DNA from: Saprospiraceae bacterium
Lineage (GTDB): Bacteria; Bacteroidota; Bacteroidia; Chitinophagales; Saprospiraceae
DNA length: 64,000 nucleotides
Assembly: GCA_016715465.1 (NCBI GenBank)
Contig: JADKAA010000029.1
Location: 496,001 to 560,000 of the forward strand
Reading direction: 5' to 3'
Positions within the stretch are counted from its first letter, which is position 1, and the number at the start of each line of letters is the position of its first letter. Below are positions 27,068-38,880 of the stretch, in pieces. The translations under genes were made by a program, and so were the position numbers. The notes beneath the pieces were generated by a model that worked only from the letters and a program-made list of their open reading frames with translations, made no database searches and was not told where the DNA came from.

Positions 27068-28894
27068 CTAGGGATGTTGCCAAAGGTTGTCGCCAGGACG
27101 TACATCCACCAGGCGCCCTGATGGGTCGATTTCTATTTTTTCAATTTTATCCATCCTCTGGTTGAGTTGAATTTGATAGGTGCGGTTTGCCCATGCCCAG
27201 TCTGGTAACTTTGTATAATCGTCAAAGTCATCATCGGGTCTTTTCTCTCCCCTCATCAATACCAATGGTATATAATATAATTCCTTTTTTCCGCTTTTAA
27301 GCGTAACCACAATATCCAAGGGCATTGGCATTTCCCCTATCCTGGATAACAAAAGCTGATCATCATAAACGGTATCTATCTTATAATCGGTGACATGGGC
27401 TGTATTGATCCAATATTCCCTGAACCAATCGAGTTCAAGACCTGATTCCTTTTCCATAATCCTGAAAAAATCATTGGGATGCGGGTGTTTGAATTTCCAT
27501 TCATCAAAGTAACGCTTCAAGGCTTTATCAAAAACCGGTGCCCCCATGATGTATTCCAATTGTACTAAACAGAGTTGACCCTTTGTATAGGAGGCAACAG
27601 AATAGGCCGCATTGGTTTGATAGTGATCGGCATGGGTAGAAATGGGTTCTGCTACACCAGAAAGCGCAAAAGCCGCATACCCATCAATGGTTTCTTTCCA
27701 GGTACTTTCTTCGGTTTTGCCAGCTATATAACCATTTTGGATCAGGTAATTCATGGTTTCATGCGATCCAAAAGAAGTAAAACCTTCATCCATCCAGGGG
27801 TATAACGCTTCATTGGTGGCAAGTGTCATCTGGTACCAGGAATGCATCCACTCGTGAATACTTACCCCTACCAGACTCATGAGTGAACGTTCACCAGTGA
27901 TCAGGGTGGCCATTGGATATTCCATGCCCCCGTCGCCGCCTTGCACAAAAGAATAAACCGGGTAAGGATACTTTCCGTATCGTTCATTCATCCATTTGAG
28001 GGCCATATCCATGATATCCGGCAATTTCGACCAGTTTTCTTTGGTCTTTTCATTTTCCTGATAGAAAAAATGTAGGACTGTACCATCGTGCGCAACCTTT
28101 TTAGTGTGCGTATAATCCGGATCAGCAGCCCACATGAAATCATGCACCTGACGGGCTATAAAATGCCAGACATGTTTTTTAGGTCGATCTTTGACCTTAA
28201 CATCTGCATAACCATATCCAATTTCTTCTGGATTCTGGAGTTCTCCGGAAGCAGCAACTATGAATTTGCTGTCAATCCGAATGGTGACATCAAAATCGCC
28301 CCAAATGCCATAAAATTCCCTTGCCACATAGGGATTTGCATGCCAGCCCATGTGGTCATATTCACACAACTTTGGGTACCACTGTGCCATGGAATAGGCA
28401 ATGCCCTCTTTGTTGTCACGACCTGACCTCCTGATTTGGACTGGCACTTGTGCCTCAAACTCCATCTTTAGAGTTACTTGCTGCCCAGGCAGGATGGGCT
28501 TTTTTAAATATACTTCGAGAATAGTCCCCTCCGCCTGGTATGGTTGAACGATGCCATCCATGGTCAGAGATTTAATTTGTTGATAGCCGATTTCATCCTT
28601 TTTAAGCATGGATATTCTGTCGCCAATCCTTCGGTCCGGATCGACAATTTGCCTGGACCTGAGGTCCATTTCACTGCCTGGTTGAAACGCATTAAAATAC
28701 AGGTGGTAAAAAAGCTTAACCAGCGTATCCGGTGAATTATTGGTATAGTGTAAAGTTTGTTTACCCGTCAAGCGGTGTTTGCCTGCATTCATCTCCACAT
28801 CCATGACATAAGCTGCCTGTTGCTGCCAATAGCATTGAGATTGGGAAACTAAGGGCAGGATCATAAGCGATAAACCGAAAAAAACTTTTAACAT
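27068..28894 (-). CDS. M1-family zinc metallopeptidase (aminopeptidase N-like)
   Basis: A 608-residue exported peptidase with signal peptide (FFGLSLMILPLVSQSQ). The zinc site is HEWMH at His347-His351 with the third ligand Glu370 in WMDEGFTSFGSHE. The exopeptidase motif is GGDGGMEYPMATLI. The C-terminal part is short compared with classic aminopeptidase N (about 850 residues), as is usual in Bacteroidota M1 proteins. It likely trims peptides in the periplasm or at the surface. It has a -7 box just upstream and is followed by the minus-strand tRNA. Confidence 0.92.
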   Translation of the reverse strand: MLKVFFGLSLMILPLVSQSQCYWQQQAAYVMDVEMNAGKHRLTGKQTLHYTNNSPDTLVKLFYHLYFNAFQPGSEMDLRSRQIVDPDRRIGDRISMLKKDEIGYQQIKSLTMDGIVQPYQAEGTILEVYLKKPILPGQQVTLKMEFEAQVPVQIRRSGRDNKEGIAYSMAQWYPKLCEYDHMGWHANPYVAREFYGIWGDFDVTIRIDSKFIVAASGELQNPEEIGYGYADVKVKDRPKKHVWHFIARQVHDFMWAADPDYTHTKKVAHDGTVLHFFYQENEKTKENWSKLPDIMDMALKWMNERYGKYPYPVYSFVQGGDGGMEYPMATLITGERSLMSLVGVSIHEWMHSWYQMTLATNEALYPWMDEGFTSFGSHETMNYLIQNGYIAGKTEESTWKETIDGYAAFALSGVAEPISTHADHYQTNAAYSVASYTKGQLCLVQLEYIMGAPVFDKALKRYFDEWKFKHPHPNDFFRIMEKESGLELDWFREYWINTAHVTDYKIDTVYDDQLLLSRIGEMPMPLDIVVTLKSGKKELYYIPLVLMRGEKRPDDDFDDYTKLPDWAWANRTYQIQLNQRMDKIEKIEIDPSGRLVDVRPGDNLWQHP

Positions 28895-28911
28895 GGGTTA
28901 ATTTTAGCCTG

Positions 28912-28919
28912 CAAATATA
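28912..28919 (-). promoter_or_regulatory. -7 box (TATATTTG) for the M1 peptidase
   Basis: The minus strand reads TATATTTG, 17 bases before the ATG of the M1 peptidase. No -33 TTTG is clear at the expected distance because the upstream gene ends close by. Confidence 0.4.
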
Positions 28920-28938
28920 TTATTCTCCTGCATTTGAT

Positions 28939-29709
28939 CTAGCGATTTTGCGTAAAAACCGTATGGGCTAAAATACCTGCAGCTACTGAAACGTTAAGCG
29001 ATTCCGCCGTTTTTCCGGACGACCCCTGAATGGTATATAAATTTTCTTCCCTGATGATCGATTTTAAAAGGGCACTTATACCCCTTCCTTCGCTGCCCAT
29101 GACAAAAACCATTTGTTGAACTGGTGTCAAACTGGTCAGTGGTTTACCCAGCATGTCAAGTCCTATAAGGTTCAAGTGGGGCGCAAAGGCGACAAATTGA
29201 TCCCGCGCACAATTGGCAAGCGGAGTGGCTACAATGCTGCCCATAGAGGCCTGGACTACTTTTGGGTGAAAAAAATCTGCACAATCCTCTGAAGAAATTA
29301 CCCCGGCGAAACCAAACCAATCGGCTATTCGGATGATGGTACCCACATTTCCCGGATCCTGGACACCATCCAGGTAAAAAATAGAGCCCCTATTGTTCAA
29401 TATATCCTGAACTTCAAAAAGGTACTGTTTGGCTACCAATAAAACGGAAGTAGGCGTATGCAATCCCGAAATCTGTTCCATCTGATGATCACTGACCTCA
29501 TATACAATACCTTTATATGGTTGGATTAAATTTTCATGTGCTTCAAGCCATAAGCTGCTGGCAGCTATTATTTCCGTCTCAAAAGTGGGTATTCGCAATA
29601 GCTCCATTGCAAGTTTCTCCCCTTCAGCGACAAATTTTTTATAAATTTGTCTGAATTTAGCTTGATGAAGCGACTTTATGGTTTTTATTTGATTGTTCGT
29701 TAAGTTCAT
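28939..29709 (-). CDS. SpoU/TrmH-family RNA 2'-O-methyltransferase
   Basis: A 256-residue SPOUT methyltransferase that modifies ribose in rRNA or tRNA using S-adenosylmethionine. An N-terminal substrate-binding domain precedes the catalytic knot, which shows LDGVQDPGNVGTIIRIADWF (motif 1), FVMGSEGRGIS (motif 2) and SGKTAESLNVSVAAGILAH (motif 3). The target site cannot be assigned. It is the gene upstream of the M1 peptidase on the same strand. Confidence 0.9.
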   Translation of the reverse strand: MNLTNNQIKTIKSLHQAKFRQIYKKFVAEGEKLAMELLRIPTFETEIIAASSLWLEAHENLIQPYKGIVYEVSDHQMEQISGLHTPTSVLLVAKQYLFEVQDILNNRGSIFYLDGVQDPGNVGTIIRIADWFGFAGVISSEDCADFFHPKVVQASMGSIVATPLANCARDQFVAFAPHLNLIGLDMLGKPLTSLTPVQQMVFVMGSEGRGISALLKSIIREENLYTIQGSSGKTAESLNVSVAAGILAHTVFTQNR

Positions 29710-29763
29710 GAGGCAAAACTAGTGTATGAAATCTTTTTTACGCCCTAACTGCAGTTTTTTACG

Positions 29764-32096
29764 TTGATTTTCTTTATAACCATCATGCAATTCTATGCTT
29801 GTAAGAGTACAAAAGTTTTAAATGAGGGTGAATCACTTGTTTCTGAATTAAAGGTCAACATTGACGATTCAGCTGGCAATATAGATAAATCAGCCATGAA
29901 AACAGAGCTGAACTACTTTGTCAGACAGCAAAAAAACGGCAAATTCCTGTTTATACCGCTCGAATACATTTACTTCAAAACTTCAGAACCCGGAGACTCA
30001 TCTAAAGTAAACAACTGGATTCGAACAAGGTTTGGGGAAAAACCCAGCATTCATGACTCAACCCAAACCCTGGAATCCGCCAATGCCATGGAACAATATC
30101 TGAAATATAAAAAAGGGTATTACCATGCGGACGTAACCCAGAAAATCCTCACTCGTAAAAAAAAGACCAAGGTAGAATATATCGTTTCTCCCGGCCAAGG
30201 TACAAAGTGCAATCTGTGGAATATTATAGTAAAGATACTGTGCTGCTAAACCACATCCAATCAATTGCCAGAGAGTCCCTGATAAAGGCCGGAGACGGTC
30301 TGGATGCCGATAAATTCGAGCTGGAAAAGGGCAGGTTGGTCAATTACCTTCAGAACCTTGGCTACGCTGAATTTGCCGCCAACTATATTACCATAAAAGG
30401 CGACAGCACCCTGGGAAGTTTTGGAGTAGAAATCATCATCGATGTGTTGCTCCCCGACCAGAAAAATGAACACCCTGTGTATCATACCGGGAAAGTGACC
30501 GTTTATACCGACCATTACCATAAGCAGGATACATCCGACATGCTCACCGAAACCCTCAACCATATCTCATATAAGTCGGAGCAATCCTATTTTATGGTGG
30601 ATCCAAAAGTTTTGTCAAAGAGTATTTCTTTCATACCGGGTGAAGTAACCCGCCGGGTCGATCGACTAAACACCTACAATAAAATGGCCAGCCTCGGAGC
30701 GTACCGCTTTGCAGAGATAATACCCAGGAAAAACAGCCTGGACAGCAAATTGATTGATTATGACATTCAGCTTACCCCGCACCTGAATAAGTGGACCATG
30801 GACAATGGTTTTGATGTGTTCAACAGTACCCTGGCCAGGTCGGGAAACGAAATCGATGGACAAAAACTTTTGGGACTGGGCTTCTCCACACAACTGGAAA
30901 ATAGAAATCTGTTGCGGGGAAGTGAAAAATATCAGGTCTCTGCTTCTGTAAACACACAAATTGACCTTGCCCAAAGTCTTAATCCTTTCAGGGCTTTTAA
31001 TGTGAATTTCAATAATTACCTTCAATTCCCAACCTTTAAGGATCCGCTTAAGGTGGTAAAGGCATTAAATGTGATTTACCTGGCATCTGACAAAATGTAC
31101 AATAATTTTGAAAGAGATGCCGTAACCAACCTTTCCATGGGGGTAAACATCATCAACTTTAGGGATTTTTACTCCATAAATACGGTAAATGCTTCTTTTG
31201 GATATCGTTTTACCGATAAAATTTCAAGGAGTATTATCATCGATCAAATTGGCATCACCTTCAATAATTACAGCCTCAAACCCCTGTTTCTGGACATCAC
31301 CAATAACAACCCTTTTATTGTCCGCAATTTTGAAGACAATTTTTTTACCGGTTTGTTTTTTAGGAACCTCAATTACACCTTCAACTTTCCCCGCAGTTCC
31401 CGGGGATTTGCCGGGGCACTTTATGCCAATGTTGAATTTTCAGGACTTGAAGCATATGTGCTTAATGGTATATACAATCAATTTTCAGACACTGACCCGG
31501 AATGGAGTGTAGGTGGATATCAGTTTTCCAAATTTGGCAGACTCGAACTTGATGGCAGGGTCACCCGATTTTTTAAAGGCAACCGCTCACTGGTAGGCAG
31601 GATAAATTTTGGGATCATCTCCCCCCTGGTCAAGGATCAATACTCTCCTTATGTCAAACAATTCAATGTCGGTGGCCCAAACAGTCTCAGGGCATGGGCG
31701 CCAAGGGTATTGGGTCCCGGTGAATTTTTCAATCCGACAAACAACAATGTTTTGCCTTACGCTCAGGGAGACATAAAAATAGAGGCAAATGTTGAATACC
31801 GATTTAAGATATGGTGGATTTTGCAGGGCGCTTTGTTTGTCGATGCCGGTAACATATGGGCCTTATCTGGTTTTGAGGTGGAAAAAGGCAAATTTAGTGC
31901 TGATTTTTTGCAACAAATGGCTGTTGCGGCTGGATGGGGCATGCGCTGGGATTTCAACTACTTCAATATCCGCTTTGATTTTGGGTACAGAATGCGTGAT
32001 CCCTACCCTACCAATGGAGAACGATGGTATTCGCTCAACAGGATCAGAAGCCAAAAACTGGGCAACATCCAGGTTGCGGTGAATTATCCATTTTAA
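29764..32096 (+). CDS. BamA/TamA-family outer-membrane assembly protein, one-base frameshift
   Basis: Joined across a one-base deletion near 30199-30206 this is ~777 residues. The N-terminus carries a probable lipobox (MQFYACKSTKVLNEGESLV). POTRA-like segments follow (VEYIVSPGQG and, after the shift, NHIQSIARESLIKAGD). The last ~400 residues are a D15/Omp85 barrel, with the conserved loop motif GGPNSLRAWAPRVLGPG and a final strand ending NYPF. The start is uncertain: 29764 is a TTG, whereas ATG 29726 would give a better signal sequence if one further base were missing near 29764. It likely inserts or exports proteins at the outer membrane. The stop overlaps the convergent gene by three bases. 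Confidence 0.8.
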
Positions 32097-34269
32097 GCCT
32101 GTTCGATCAGTCCAAGGATCGATGCTATCCGATCCATTTCTTTGCCACAGTCCTCCATCAATGATACAGACCATATCGGCACTATCTCAAAGCCGAGCAT
32201 TTTAAAAGCTTGTATAATCCTTTGCTGATGTATAAGATGTTCCGGTCGCTGATCATCCAACAAGCCATTAAAAACCAACATCACCTGTTTTCTTCCGGTT
32301 TCAATAATGCTTTCTATGATGGCATCACAAAGTCTGTTATGCACAGAAAATTGTTTGACCCCAAATTCTTTCCAGGTATCTGCCAAAAATTTGCTAAGCG
32401 TCTCGGGCACTACACCGATTACATTGGCGGTTTTAAACTGAAATAAACTAACTGCCGGAGCATTGCTTGCAAAAGCCTTTGAAGCCACCTCGGCCACTTT
32501 AAACCGCTCGGTAACAGGATAGGCATCAATGCGCCGGTCAATGGCGTCCAGTTGAATCCAATCGATGTTCTGGTCCAGGGAAAATTCATACCTAAATTCC
32601 TCCGCGGCTGAATTTAGTTTGAGCAATACTGTATTTTCATTTTGGGGCTTCCATTTAAACTGCAACGGAAAATCCGGGTAATTTGCCTCCTGTTGAGCAC
32701 TTGCATCAACCATGTGCTCAGAAGCTTTGGATCTTTGCTGGGTGAATGGGTTAAAAACCTGGATTCTGACGTATTTTTAGATGAAGCTTCGTATAAAGTA
32801 ATTACTTTCATCAGGTCAAAACTCCCCTTCAGCCGCATTGCCTTTTCAAAAAAGTGCGTGGTTTCTTCTGCAGGCCCTCTATGCCTGATTATTGCAGGAT
32901 GAATATATGGACCTATCCTTAGTCGTAAAAAAGCACTCTTTACCATAGGCAGCCATGTTGAGGTTTCAAAGTTGAATAATCTGCTCAACAGATCACGGCT
33001 GATGGGTTCAAGGCCCGAATAAAATGATTTCCAGGCCACCATGGCCGGGTAACTGCGACAATAAGCCACTGCCTCTCCCATCTTTTTGACGAGGTTTCCT
33101 GCAAACTTCTGGAGCTGTATAAAATTGGGACTATTAAATTCCAAATGGTTTTTAAAGACACCCAACTCATTTAGCCTGACCAAACAATCGTGAATGTCAC
33201 CGGCTCTTTGGTCGAGCAAGGGATCCCGGGCATTCAGCCGGTTTAGCCGCGAAAGATTTTCTTCGATCAGGTTTGAACTTACGGACTTCCATCCTGTAAG
33301 TGCGCTGCGGCACTGTGTATTCAAATCCATTAAGTGCGTTACACTTTCTGCAGGAAGTTCCGGACAACTGTCAGAAAATACCCGATTTATGTCATTCCGC
33401 AGCTTAATTCCCTCACTGCGCAATTGTTGAAAATGATCATACCGGAGTTTAACTCCTTTATCAAGGGTAAGCATGCCTGGTTTTATAATATCCTGTTCCC
33501 CAAAAAGTGAAGTGAACAGGGTTAATTTTTCTTCAAAAGCAAAACAAGATTTATAAATCCGGTAAAATTCGGTTTGAAAGGCATTGTTTTCTGCTAAAAA
33601 CCTTGCGTCAAGAGCCTCCCTCAGCTTAACCTCCCCATTTTTCAGGTCATAGGCTATTTCTTCTAAGGCACCGGCCATTTCCGGGTTTAGCAGCGTTTCA
33701 TTTACTTCCCTTGCTACATCGGGGGAGTGTTGCCCCTTAAAGCTTAGTTCATAAAGGGTTGCAGCTTTCTCCACAGAAGATATTATGTGATTGTATTCCT
33801 CATGCGTAAGAAAACGGATATGGTCCACCAGTTCTTTGTTTGCATTGTATTCCGCCATATTATCCAGGAAATGCAATACACGACTCCTAAATGAATGCCC
33901 ATCATTGTCCATTTCGTTTAGCCTGTAATATCCGTCCAGAAACCTGGCCATGCTAAAGTTAAATGTGGTAATTGCCTTTGTAAGCGAGTCAGATTCCACT
34001 TTATCCAGTGCTTCTTTCTTATTCAGTAAGGATATTCCATTTTCGGGATTAAAATAATTTGCGATGGTCTTCATATAAGAATGAGCCAATAAATGCCTGA
34101 ATGAAGATTCGGAAATTGTAACTTCCAGTACATCCCCCGGGGTCAAGGTGTCAACAAGTGAACTAAAAAGGTCAACAAACTCATCCGGCGAAATTTTTTC
34201 TTTGTTGGGGACAGTACAATCACTTGGGTTTTTAGTAATTATTGGACGGAAATCAATATTCGTTGACAT
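32093..34269 (-). CDS. Large protein of unknown function with Vsr/MTES_1575-like C-terminal end, one-base frameshift
   Basis: Restoring one A in the run complementary to 32774-32778 joins two frames into ~725 residues (joined segment KYVRIQVFNPFTQQRSKAS). The first ~500 residues are helical with no motif I recognise. The last ~90 residues (KQVMLVFNGLLDDQ, HQQRIIQAFKMLGFEIVPIW, then SV) follow the layout of the small endonuclease domain found at the end of DUF4011/DUF3320 helicases, where the pattern is (E)xDG...R...LGW...WS. Here the catalytic Asp is Asn (FNG), so nuclease activity is doubtful. No helicase motifs are present. The domain comparison is tentative. Confidence 0.5.
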
Positions 34270-34289
34270 TTTACCAGCACATTTAGTTG

Positions 34290-34297
34290 CAAATATA
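34290..34297 (-). promoter_or_regulatory. -7 box (TATATTTG) for the 725-residue protein
   Basis: The minus strand reads TATATTTG, 20 bases before the ATG at 34269. The rest of the 254-base divergent intergenic region is AT-rich with no gene visible. Confidence 0.4.
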
Positions 34298-34465
34298 TAA
34301 CTATTTTTTTTAATATATAATGATGCAGCAATTAGGCGGGATAATTACACAACACTTCGTTTACCCTAAAATGAGGGTAAAATGATCCATTTTGAAATGT
34401 CGTCTAAAATTCAATTACTTAAACAAAAGTTGGTTTATTACCGTTTCAATCATCAATTTAATCCT

Positions 34466-34501
34466 TTTGCCTTCAGATTCTAATAATAAATTTTACTTTT
34501 G
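34466..34501 (+). promoter_or_regulatory. Probable promoter (TTTG ... TACTTTTG) for the PKD metalloprotease
   Basis: TACTTTTG at 34494-34501 matches TAnnTTTG, 22 bases before the ATG at 34524. TTTG at 34466-34469 lies 24 bases upstream, slightly more than the usual spacing. Confidence 0.45.
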
Positions 34502-34523
34502 TTGTGCTTAAATAGAACTTAAA

Positions 34524-37500
34524 ATGGTCTTAAAACAAAATTCAGTATTTGCTTTTATCCTTTTTCTTTTCATCACATTTACCCTTAAGTCACAGGTTGG
34601 TCTTTCCGCCCTCCAAAACAAGTTCAGACATTATACCATTCTGGACCTTAATGCAGCTGCCCTCACTTCAGATCTTTCCTCCCAGAGAAGCGACCAAAAA
34701 CAAGTGCGCATAGACAGGTGGGAAATGACATTATTTAATTCAGGAATTATATCCCCAAATTATTCAGTAAGACATGCTACCCCGGAGGGCATAGTGGTAT
34801 CAGCTGCTACCACAGCGTTGCCCATGAATGGATATACCAGGACAGGAGGCAAGGTTAGCCTTACTTTCAATGAAAATTTCATCTATGGCTTTGTAGAAGA
34901 TGGGACACAGACCTATTTTATAGAGCCCCTTTACCATCATACCAGAGAATCGTCACACAACCAATTTATAGTTTACTCCTTGTCGGACATCATCGATGAT
35001 GAAGTACACACCTGTGGCACAGCTGCAATTCAAAAATCAGACCATCACTTCAACCACCCTGAAAACGAAACAGGTACCAGGGTCGGACAATGTTATGAAG
35101 TGCCTTACGCCATTGCCTCTGATTATATGATGTTTCAGGATTATGGCTCCGCCGTAGGAGCTGAGAATCATGCCATTGGGGTGCTTAACAATGTGCAGAA
35201 CAATTATGACAATGAATTTGCCGATGAAATTCAATTTGTTATTGTGGAGCAATTTGTATCTACTTGTGCAACGTGCGATCCCTGGAGCCCAACTACCGAC
35301 GCCGAAGCCTTGCTGAATGAATTTACTGACTGGGCTCCATCTGGATTTAATCAATCCCACGCCATTGGTTCCATATGGACCGACAGGAATTTTGACGGCC
35401 AAACGATAGGAATTGCCTGGGTAGGAGCTGTTTGCACCCCCATTCAGTATAATGCCCTTGAAGATTTTTCCTCCAATGCGAACCTTAAACGAGTAATGGT
35501 CGCTCACGAATTCGGGCATAATTTCGATGCCAATCATGATGCTGCAGGTAGTCCGTACATCATGGCACCGTCAGTTCAAAATACATCTACATGGTCGGTG
35601 GACTCTAAAAATGACATCGAAAATTATTATGCATCCGCAGGTTGTTTAGGTTCGTGCGGCTCTTCCAATGGACCCACGGCAGGTTTTACTTCCACCGTAC
35701 TGAATGAGTGTGCACCCGGCCAGGTCAAATTCACAGACCAATCCAGTGGCAACATTACTTCCCGAATCTGGCAGTTTGAAGGAGGCACGCCCGCCACTTC
35801 CACACAGGCAAACCCTACGATTGCATACATGAGCCCCGGAACTTACAATGTGACACTTACGGTTTTCAGTGGCTCACTCTCAAATACAATCATTAAACAA
35901 GATGAAGTAACCATCCTGCCTATACCTGATGCAGATTTTGATTTTAGTGTAAGCGGACGCACCGTGACCTTTTCCAATACCAGTCAAAACACAACCTCAG
36001 CTTTTTACTTTTGGGTTTTTGGTGATGGCATTACCAGCTCACAGGAAAATCCTGTGCACACCTATGCTGAGGACGGCACCTACTCGGTGACATTGAGCGT
36101 AGATAACTTTTGTGGCTTTGACACCCGCACCAAAACATTCGTCATTGCTACACCACCTACGGCCAATTTTATGGCAACACCGACGACAGGATGTGGCACT
36201 ACTGTAGTAAGCTTTACAAATACTTCCAGTACAAACGCCACGTCGTATAGTTGGCAATTTCCCGGAGGGACACCCGGTACCTCCAATCTGCCAAATCCTG
36301 TGGTCACGTATGATGTTCAGGGAATCTTTCCTGTCACGCTGACCGCATTTAATGCCCAGGGAAATGACACCAAAACCTCGCCAAATTTTATAACGATCGT
36401 TGGAGTGCCGACTTCGGCATTTAGTTTCTCACAAAGTGGTTTGACATATAATTTTCTGAATCAGGCTACCAATGCAACCAGCTTTCTCTGGAATTTTGGA
36501 GATGGTAATACCAGCACCGCGCCAAACCCAAGTCATACTTATACGTCCACCGGAAATTACACTGTAACCCTTACCACTTTTAATGCCGGCTGTCCTGAAG
36601 CAATATCCTCACAGAATATCAATGCGACAACTGCGCCTGTTGCTGCATTCAGCGCCAGTGCAACAACAGGATGCGCTCCGATGTCTGTAGATTTTTTTAA
36701 CAACTCCATAAACAATCCCACAGCCTACTTTTGGAATTTCCCCGGAGGCAACCCAGCTACATCTACTTTACAAAACCCAACCGTAGCGTACAATAACGCC
36801 GGTTTGTATGATGCAAGTCTGATTGTCTTCAACAGTTTGGGATCAGATACAATCACTTTTACCAATTATGTTCAGGTTAATGACACACCCAGTCCATCAT
36901 TTTCAGCTGCTGCCAATCAGTTAAGCTTTTCTTTTACGCATACAGGCACTGGAGCCACAAGTTATTTATGGAACTTTGGAGATGGTAACTCCTCTACTCT
37001 TGAAAATCCTAACCATAGCTATCTGGCTGAAGGAAATTATACCGTAGTGCTGGTGACCACCAATGATTGCGGAAGTGATACAATTTCTCAAACGTTTAGT
37101 GCTTTGTTGCCTCCCACAGCTAACATAGGCGCAGCAACCAATCAGGTTTGTGCCGGAAACAGTCTTAGTTTCCAGGATCAGTCCGGAGGCACGGTTCAGT
37201 CGAGATTGTGGATCTTCGAAGGAGGAAATCCTGCTACTTCCACTGACAATACAGTCTCCGTAAATTATCAGCAGTCCGGCACCTTTGATGTGACCCTGAT
37301 CGCCAGTAATTCAGCAGGCAGCGATACCATCACCCTGATAGATTATGTCATTGTAAATTCCCTGCCTACCGCGAGCTTTACATTTGGAATTAATGGTTCA
37401 CAAATTGATGCTGCCAATACCAGTCTAAATGCCAATACAGTGCAATGGACCCTTCCAGATGGAAACAACTCTTCACAAAATAATGTGAGTTACGTCGCAC

Positions 37501-38332
37501 CTGCCAATGGAAGCTACACCTTTGTCCTTAGGGCTGATAATCCATGTGGGTCTGTAACAGAAAACCAAACCATAACCTTCACTGGTTATCCTGAATCAAA
37601 CTTTACTTCAGCCGCAGGCGGCACTGCCATTTGTGCGCCAGCTGATGTGCAATACCAGGCAGCAGCGCAGTCAGGAGCCACCTATACCTGGACATTTGAT
37701 GGCGGTAATCCTTCCACCTCATCCGATGTTTCACCAGTGATTTTTTATGCATCATCAGGCAATTATGACGTAAGCCTCATTGTGACCAATGCCCTCGGTG
37801 CAGACACAACGACCATTCAGCATTTTATTCAGCTTATAGATGAGCCTGTTGCAGATTTTGACCATACAGTAAGTGCTGGTTCGGTTGATTTTCTTTACAG
37901 CGGGAATGTAAACGATGATGTATTTTGGGATTTCGCCGGTTTGGGAACTTCGATAGTTTTTAACCCGTCCTTTACCTTTCCTGCTTCAGGCACCTATCCT
38001 GTTTCCTTATCGTTTCCAATCTATGTGGTGACGACACGATCATTCAAAATGTGAGTGTCGTAATATCCTCTGTGAATGAGTCTGCCAATGATGCGAAGTA
38101 TATGATTTATCCAAATCCGACTTCAACTGATCTCACCATTTTAAGCACAGGTGTCTTCACCAGTGAGCCAAAGATCTCCGTGTACAACATTCTGGGACAA
38201 AAGATGATACCCACTATATCGGGAAAGGATGGCGAGTACAGATTGGATGTCACTTCGTGGATGCCTGGCAATTATTTCATTCAGTTGACTGATGGAAATC
38301 AAAAGAGCCTGTTCCGGGTGAGCAAAATATAA
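34524..38332 (+). CDS. Secreted metalloprotease with ten PKD domains and T9SS sorting domain, one-base frameshift
   Basis: A ~1269-residue surface protein once a missing base near 38011-38015 is restored. Signal peptide at residues 1-25. Residues ~150-380 are a reprolysin-like zinc protease with HEFGHNFDANHD (His328, Glu329, His332, His338). Residues ~385-1160 hold ten PKD-type domains that alternate between two subtypes, one with a GGxPxTS core and one with FGDGN. The last ~80 residues, in the shifted frame, are a type IX sorting domain (MIYPNPTSTDLTIL, VYNILGQKM, SWMPGNYFIQLTDGN). Predicted to be exported by T9SS and to act outside the cell. No dedicated neighbours. Confidence 0.85.
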
Positions 38333-38349
38333 CACCCTCGGGTAATAAG

Positions 38350-38388
38350 AAAAGGCTGCACATTTTTATGTTGCAGCCTTTTTATTTT
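38350..38388. terminator. Bidirectional terminator between the PKD protease and purE
   Basis: AAAAGGCTGCA (38350-38360) pairs with TGCAGCCTTTT (38372-38382), with A-rich and T-rich flanks on the two sides. It can stop transcription from both converging genes and overlaps the last codons of purE by a few bases. Confidence 0.8.
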
Positions 38389-38870
38389 TGAGGATGGACA
38401 AGGTTTTCAACCTTATCCATCACCGCTTGCCTGAGTTCTTCCTTATAAATCAATATTTTTTGTAAGATGGCGGGATCAGAAGTCCCAAGGATAGAGGCCG
38501 CCAATATTCCAGCGTTTTTAGCTCCGTTTAAAGCTACCGTTGCCACGGGAATGCCATTTGGCATCTGAAGAATAGATAGAATGGAATCCCAGCCATCAAT
38601 ACTGTTGGATGATCTTACAGGCACTCCAATTACCGGAAGTGGACTCAGGGAAGCTACCATACCGGGTAGATGGGCTGCACCTCCTGCCCCTGCAATAATG
38701 ACCTTGATTCCCCTTTCGTGGGCCCCTTTGGCGTAGGCAAACATCCTGTCGGGGGTCCTGTGGGCAGACACGATAGATATTTCATAAGTTATGTCAAATT
38801 GAGTGAGGATATCTGCTGCCTCACGCATGATTTTCATGTCAGAATCGGAACCCATAATGATTGATACCAT
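38382..38870 (-). CDS. purE: N5-carboxyaminoimidazole ribonucleotide mutase (EC 5.4.99.18)
   Basis: A 162-residue PurE that moves the carboxyl group of N5-CAIR to give CAIR in purine synthesis. It shows IIMGSDSDMKIMREAADIL, VSAHRTPDRMFAYAKGA, the catalytic AGGAAHLPGMVAS loop and PVIGVPVRSS. It follows purK by 10 bases on the same strand, forming purKE. Confidence 0.95.
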   Translation of the reverse strand: MVSIIMGSDSDMKIMREAADILTQFDITYEISIVSAHRTPDRMFAYAKGAHERGIKVIIAGAGGAAHLPGMVASLSPLPVIGVPVRSSNSIDGWDSILSILQMPNGIPVATVALNGAKNAGILAASILGTSDPAILQKILIYKEELRQAVMDKVENLVHPQK

Positions 38871-38880
38871 TGGTTTAAAT

